From the NCBI GenBank assembly GCA_937892275.1, contig CALAVG010000368.1:1-17550 (forward strand): a stretch of 17,550 bases of DNA, given 5' to 3'. The stretch comes from an uncultured Methanomicrobiales archaeon. Its GTDB lineage: Archaea > Thermoplasmatota > Thermoplasmata > Methanomassiliicoccales > Methanomethylophilaceae. The notes beneath the pieces are model-generated. The model was not told where the DNA came from and did no database searches. It saw nothing but the letters and a program-made list of their open reading frames with translations. The first letter of the stretch is position 1. Every line of letters begins with the position of its first letter. Made by a program: the position numbers and the translations under genes. Below, piece after piece: positions 16,788 to 17,550 of this stretch.

Positions 16788-16863
16788 AAGGGATTGTCAT
16801 TTTTCACTGATAATTAATCTAAGGGATTGTCATTTTTCAATGAAAAAGAAACTAAGGGATTGT
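16788..16863 (+). repeat. Three direct repeats at exact 33-bp spacing upstream of the AAA ATPase gene
   Basis: AAGGGATTGTCATTTTTCA occurs at 16788-16806 and again, identical over 19 bases, at 16821-16839. The first 10 bases (AAGGGATTGT) recur at 16854-16863, where they run straight into the TATA box. Starts are 33 bases apart each time, about three helical turns, with differing 14-base spacers. This arrangement suggests operator sites on one DNA face controlling the downstream ATPase. It is too short and irregular for a CRISPR array. Confidence 0.8.
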
Positions 16864-16870
16864 ATAAATA
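16863..16870 (+). promoter_or_regulatory. TATA box of the AAA ATPase gene
   Basis: TATAAATA lies about 25 bases before ATG 16893 and directly follows the third repeat copy. There is no ribosome-binding site before the ATG, so a leaderless transcript is predicted. A protein bound to the third repeat would overlap the TBP/TFB site. Confidence 0.6.
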
Positions 16871-16892
16871 ATTGTAATCCAATAGCACATCA

Positions 16893-17550
16893 ATGAATGT
16901 GTTCAGGCGTAAGATCTATGATGAGTTGATCGACTGGAAGAACAAGTGGTCAAGCGAGTATGCCATACTGCTGGAAGGCGCCAGGCGTGTGGGGAAGAGT
17001 ACGATCGTAGAGGAATTCGCCAAGAACGAATACGATTCCTATCTGATAATCGATTTCAATCATGTGAAGAAGGACGTCATATCCGTGTTCGAGACCTACG
17101 GCCACGATACCGATAAGCTCCTTTCCACGCTCCAGATGGTGTGCAATGTCAGATTAAAACCAGGAAAGAGTCTTGTCGTGTTCGACGAGGTCCAGAAATA
17201 TCCGAAGGCCAGAGAACTCATCAAATATCTGGTGAAGGACGGACGTTATGATTACATAGAGACGGGTTCCCTCATCACGCTCAAACAGAACATTCGTAAT
17301 ATTCAGATTCCTTCGGAGGAGATGCACCTACGCATGTTCCCCATGGATTTTGAAGAATGGTGCTGGGCCTGCGGATTCGAGGACATGTTCGGCATCGTTA
17401 AGGAAGCGTATGAGAAGAGGGAACCGCTGATTGATCCAGTACACAGATCTGTGATGGAACAGTTCAAGACATATATGCTCACCGGGGGGATGCCTCAGGC
17501 TGTCTCCAAGTATGAGCATATATGTCTTGAACTGTTCCATCACAGATCTG
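16893..17550 (+). CDS. AAA ATPase of the AAA_14/DUF4143 type, truncated at window end
   Basis: The frame opens at ATG 16893 and stays open for 219 codons to the edge. The protein starts MNVFRRKIYDELIDWK, with Walker A GARRVGKST (residues 29-37), Walker B LVVFDEVQ (94-101) and the sensor-like IETGSL, the arrangement of archaeal and bacterial AAA_14 ATPases. The motif MLTGGMPQAVSKY (around residue 197) marks the start of the DUF4143 part, of which nearly all is missing. Such ATPases are often present in many copies per genome; their role is not established. Everything after about residue 206 comes from the right arm of a perfect inverted repeat (17513-17550) and may not be the real protein sequence. 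Confidence 0.82.
   Translation, partial: MNVFRRKIYDELIDWKNKWSSEYAILLEGARRVGKSTIVEEFAKNEYDSYLIIDFNHVKKDVISVFETYGHDTDKLLSTLQMVCNVRLKPGKSLVVFDEVQKYPKARELIKYLVKDGRYDYIETGSLITLKQNIRNIQIPSEEMHLRMFPMDFEEWCWACGFEDMFGIVKEAYEKREPLIDPVHRSVMEQFKTYMLTGGMPQAVSKYEHICLELFHHRS
17444..17550. repeat. Perfect 38-bp inverted repeat at the window end
   Basis: Bases 17444-17481 are the exact reverse complement of 17513-17550, with a 31-base loop. Both arms lie inside the ATPase reading frame, and the right arm ends on the last base. This suggests a fold-back chimera at the end of an assembled contig, though a real palindrome cannot be ruled out. Confidence 0.95.

Noticed and set aside
16788..16863. CRISPR array
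   Set aside because: Only two full 19-base units and a partial one with 14-base AT-rich spacers; no cas genes and the array runs into a promoter.

Overview
The window is archaeal. TATA-box promoters, several apparently leaderless starts and others with AGGAGG/AAGGTGAT ribosome-binding sites, the gene families, and an in-frame amber codon together suggest a gut- or rumen-type Methanomassiliicoccales methanogen, an order known to use pyrrolysine. That placement is inferred from gene content; no rRNA or tRNA gene was seen.

Left part (1-9399): a truncated minus-strand gene encodes a membrane-anchored protein with two dockerin-like calcium loops, probably the start of an ABC substrate-binding protein. 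It diverges from a plus-strand run encoding a three-subunit ATP-dependent metal chelatase: ChlI-like AAA+ ATPase, ChlD-like AAA+/VWA subunit and CobN large subunit. The cobN frame is interrupted by one TAG codon (4497-4499) inside a conserved stretch, and reading continues in the same frame to a normal TGA. Without the TAG the product has the expected CobN length (1242 residues). The same strand continues with an ABC-2 ATPase and permease and an isochorismatase-like hydrolase.

Middle part (9400-14507): a minus-strand orphan protein with a leaderless-type promoter is followed by two overlapping ABC exporter half-transporters whose ATP-site defects are complementary, so they look like an obligate heterodimer. 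A minus-strand lipid (diacylglycerol-type) kinase then runs towards them. Both plus/minus convergent junctions are stop codons that abut with no gap (TGATCA).

Right part (14508-17550): a GltS-type sodium/glutamate symporter diverges from the kinase. It is followed by a winged-helix gene remnant, a membrane-anchored cyclophilin-fold protein, and an intergenic region with three copies of a motif at exact 33-bp spacing ahead of a truncated AAA (DUF4143-type) ATPase. The last 107 bases form a perfect 38-bp inverted repeat ending on the last base, probably a contig-end fold-back artefact.

All twelve intact or reconstructed genes whose 3' end lies in the window stop with TGA. The only TAG in a gene frame is the one inside cobN. 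The strongest observation is therefore a probable pyrrolysine-containing (or otherwise read-through) CobN.
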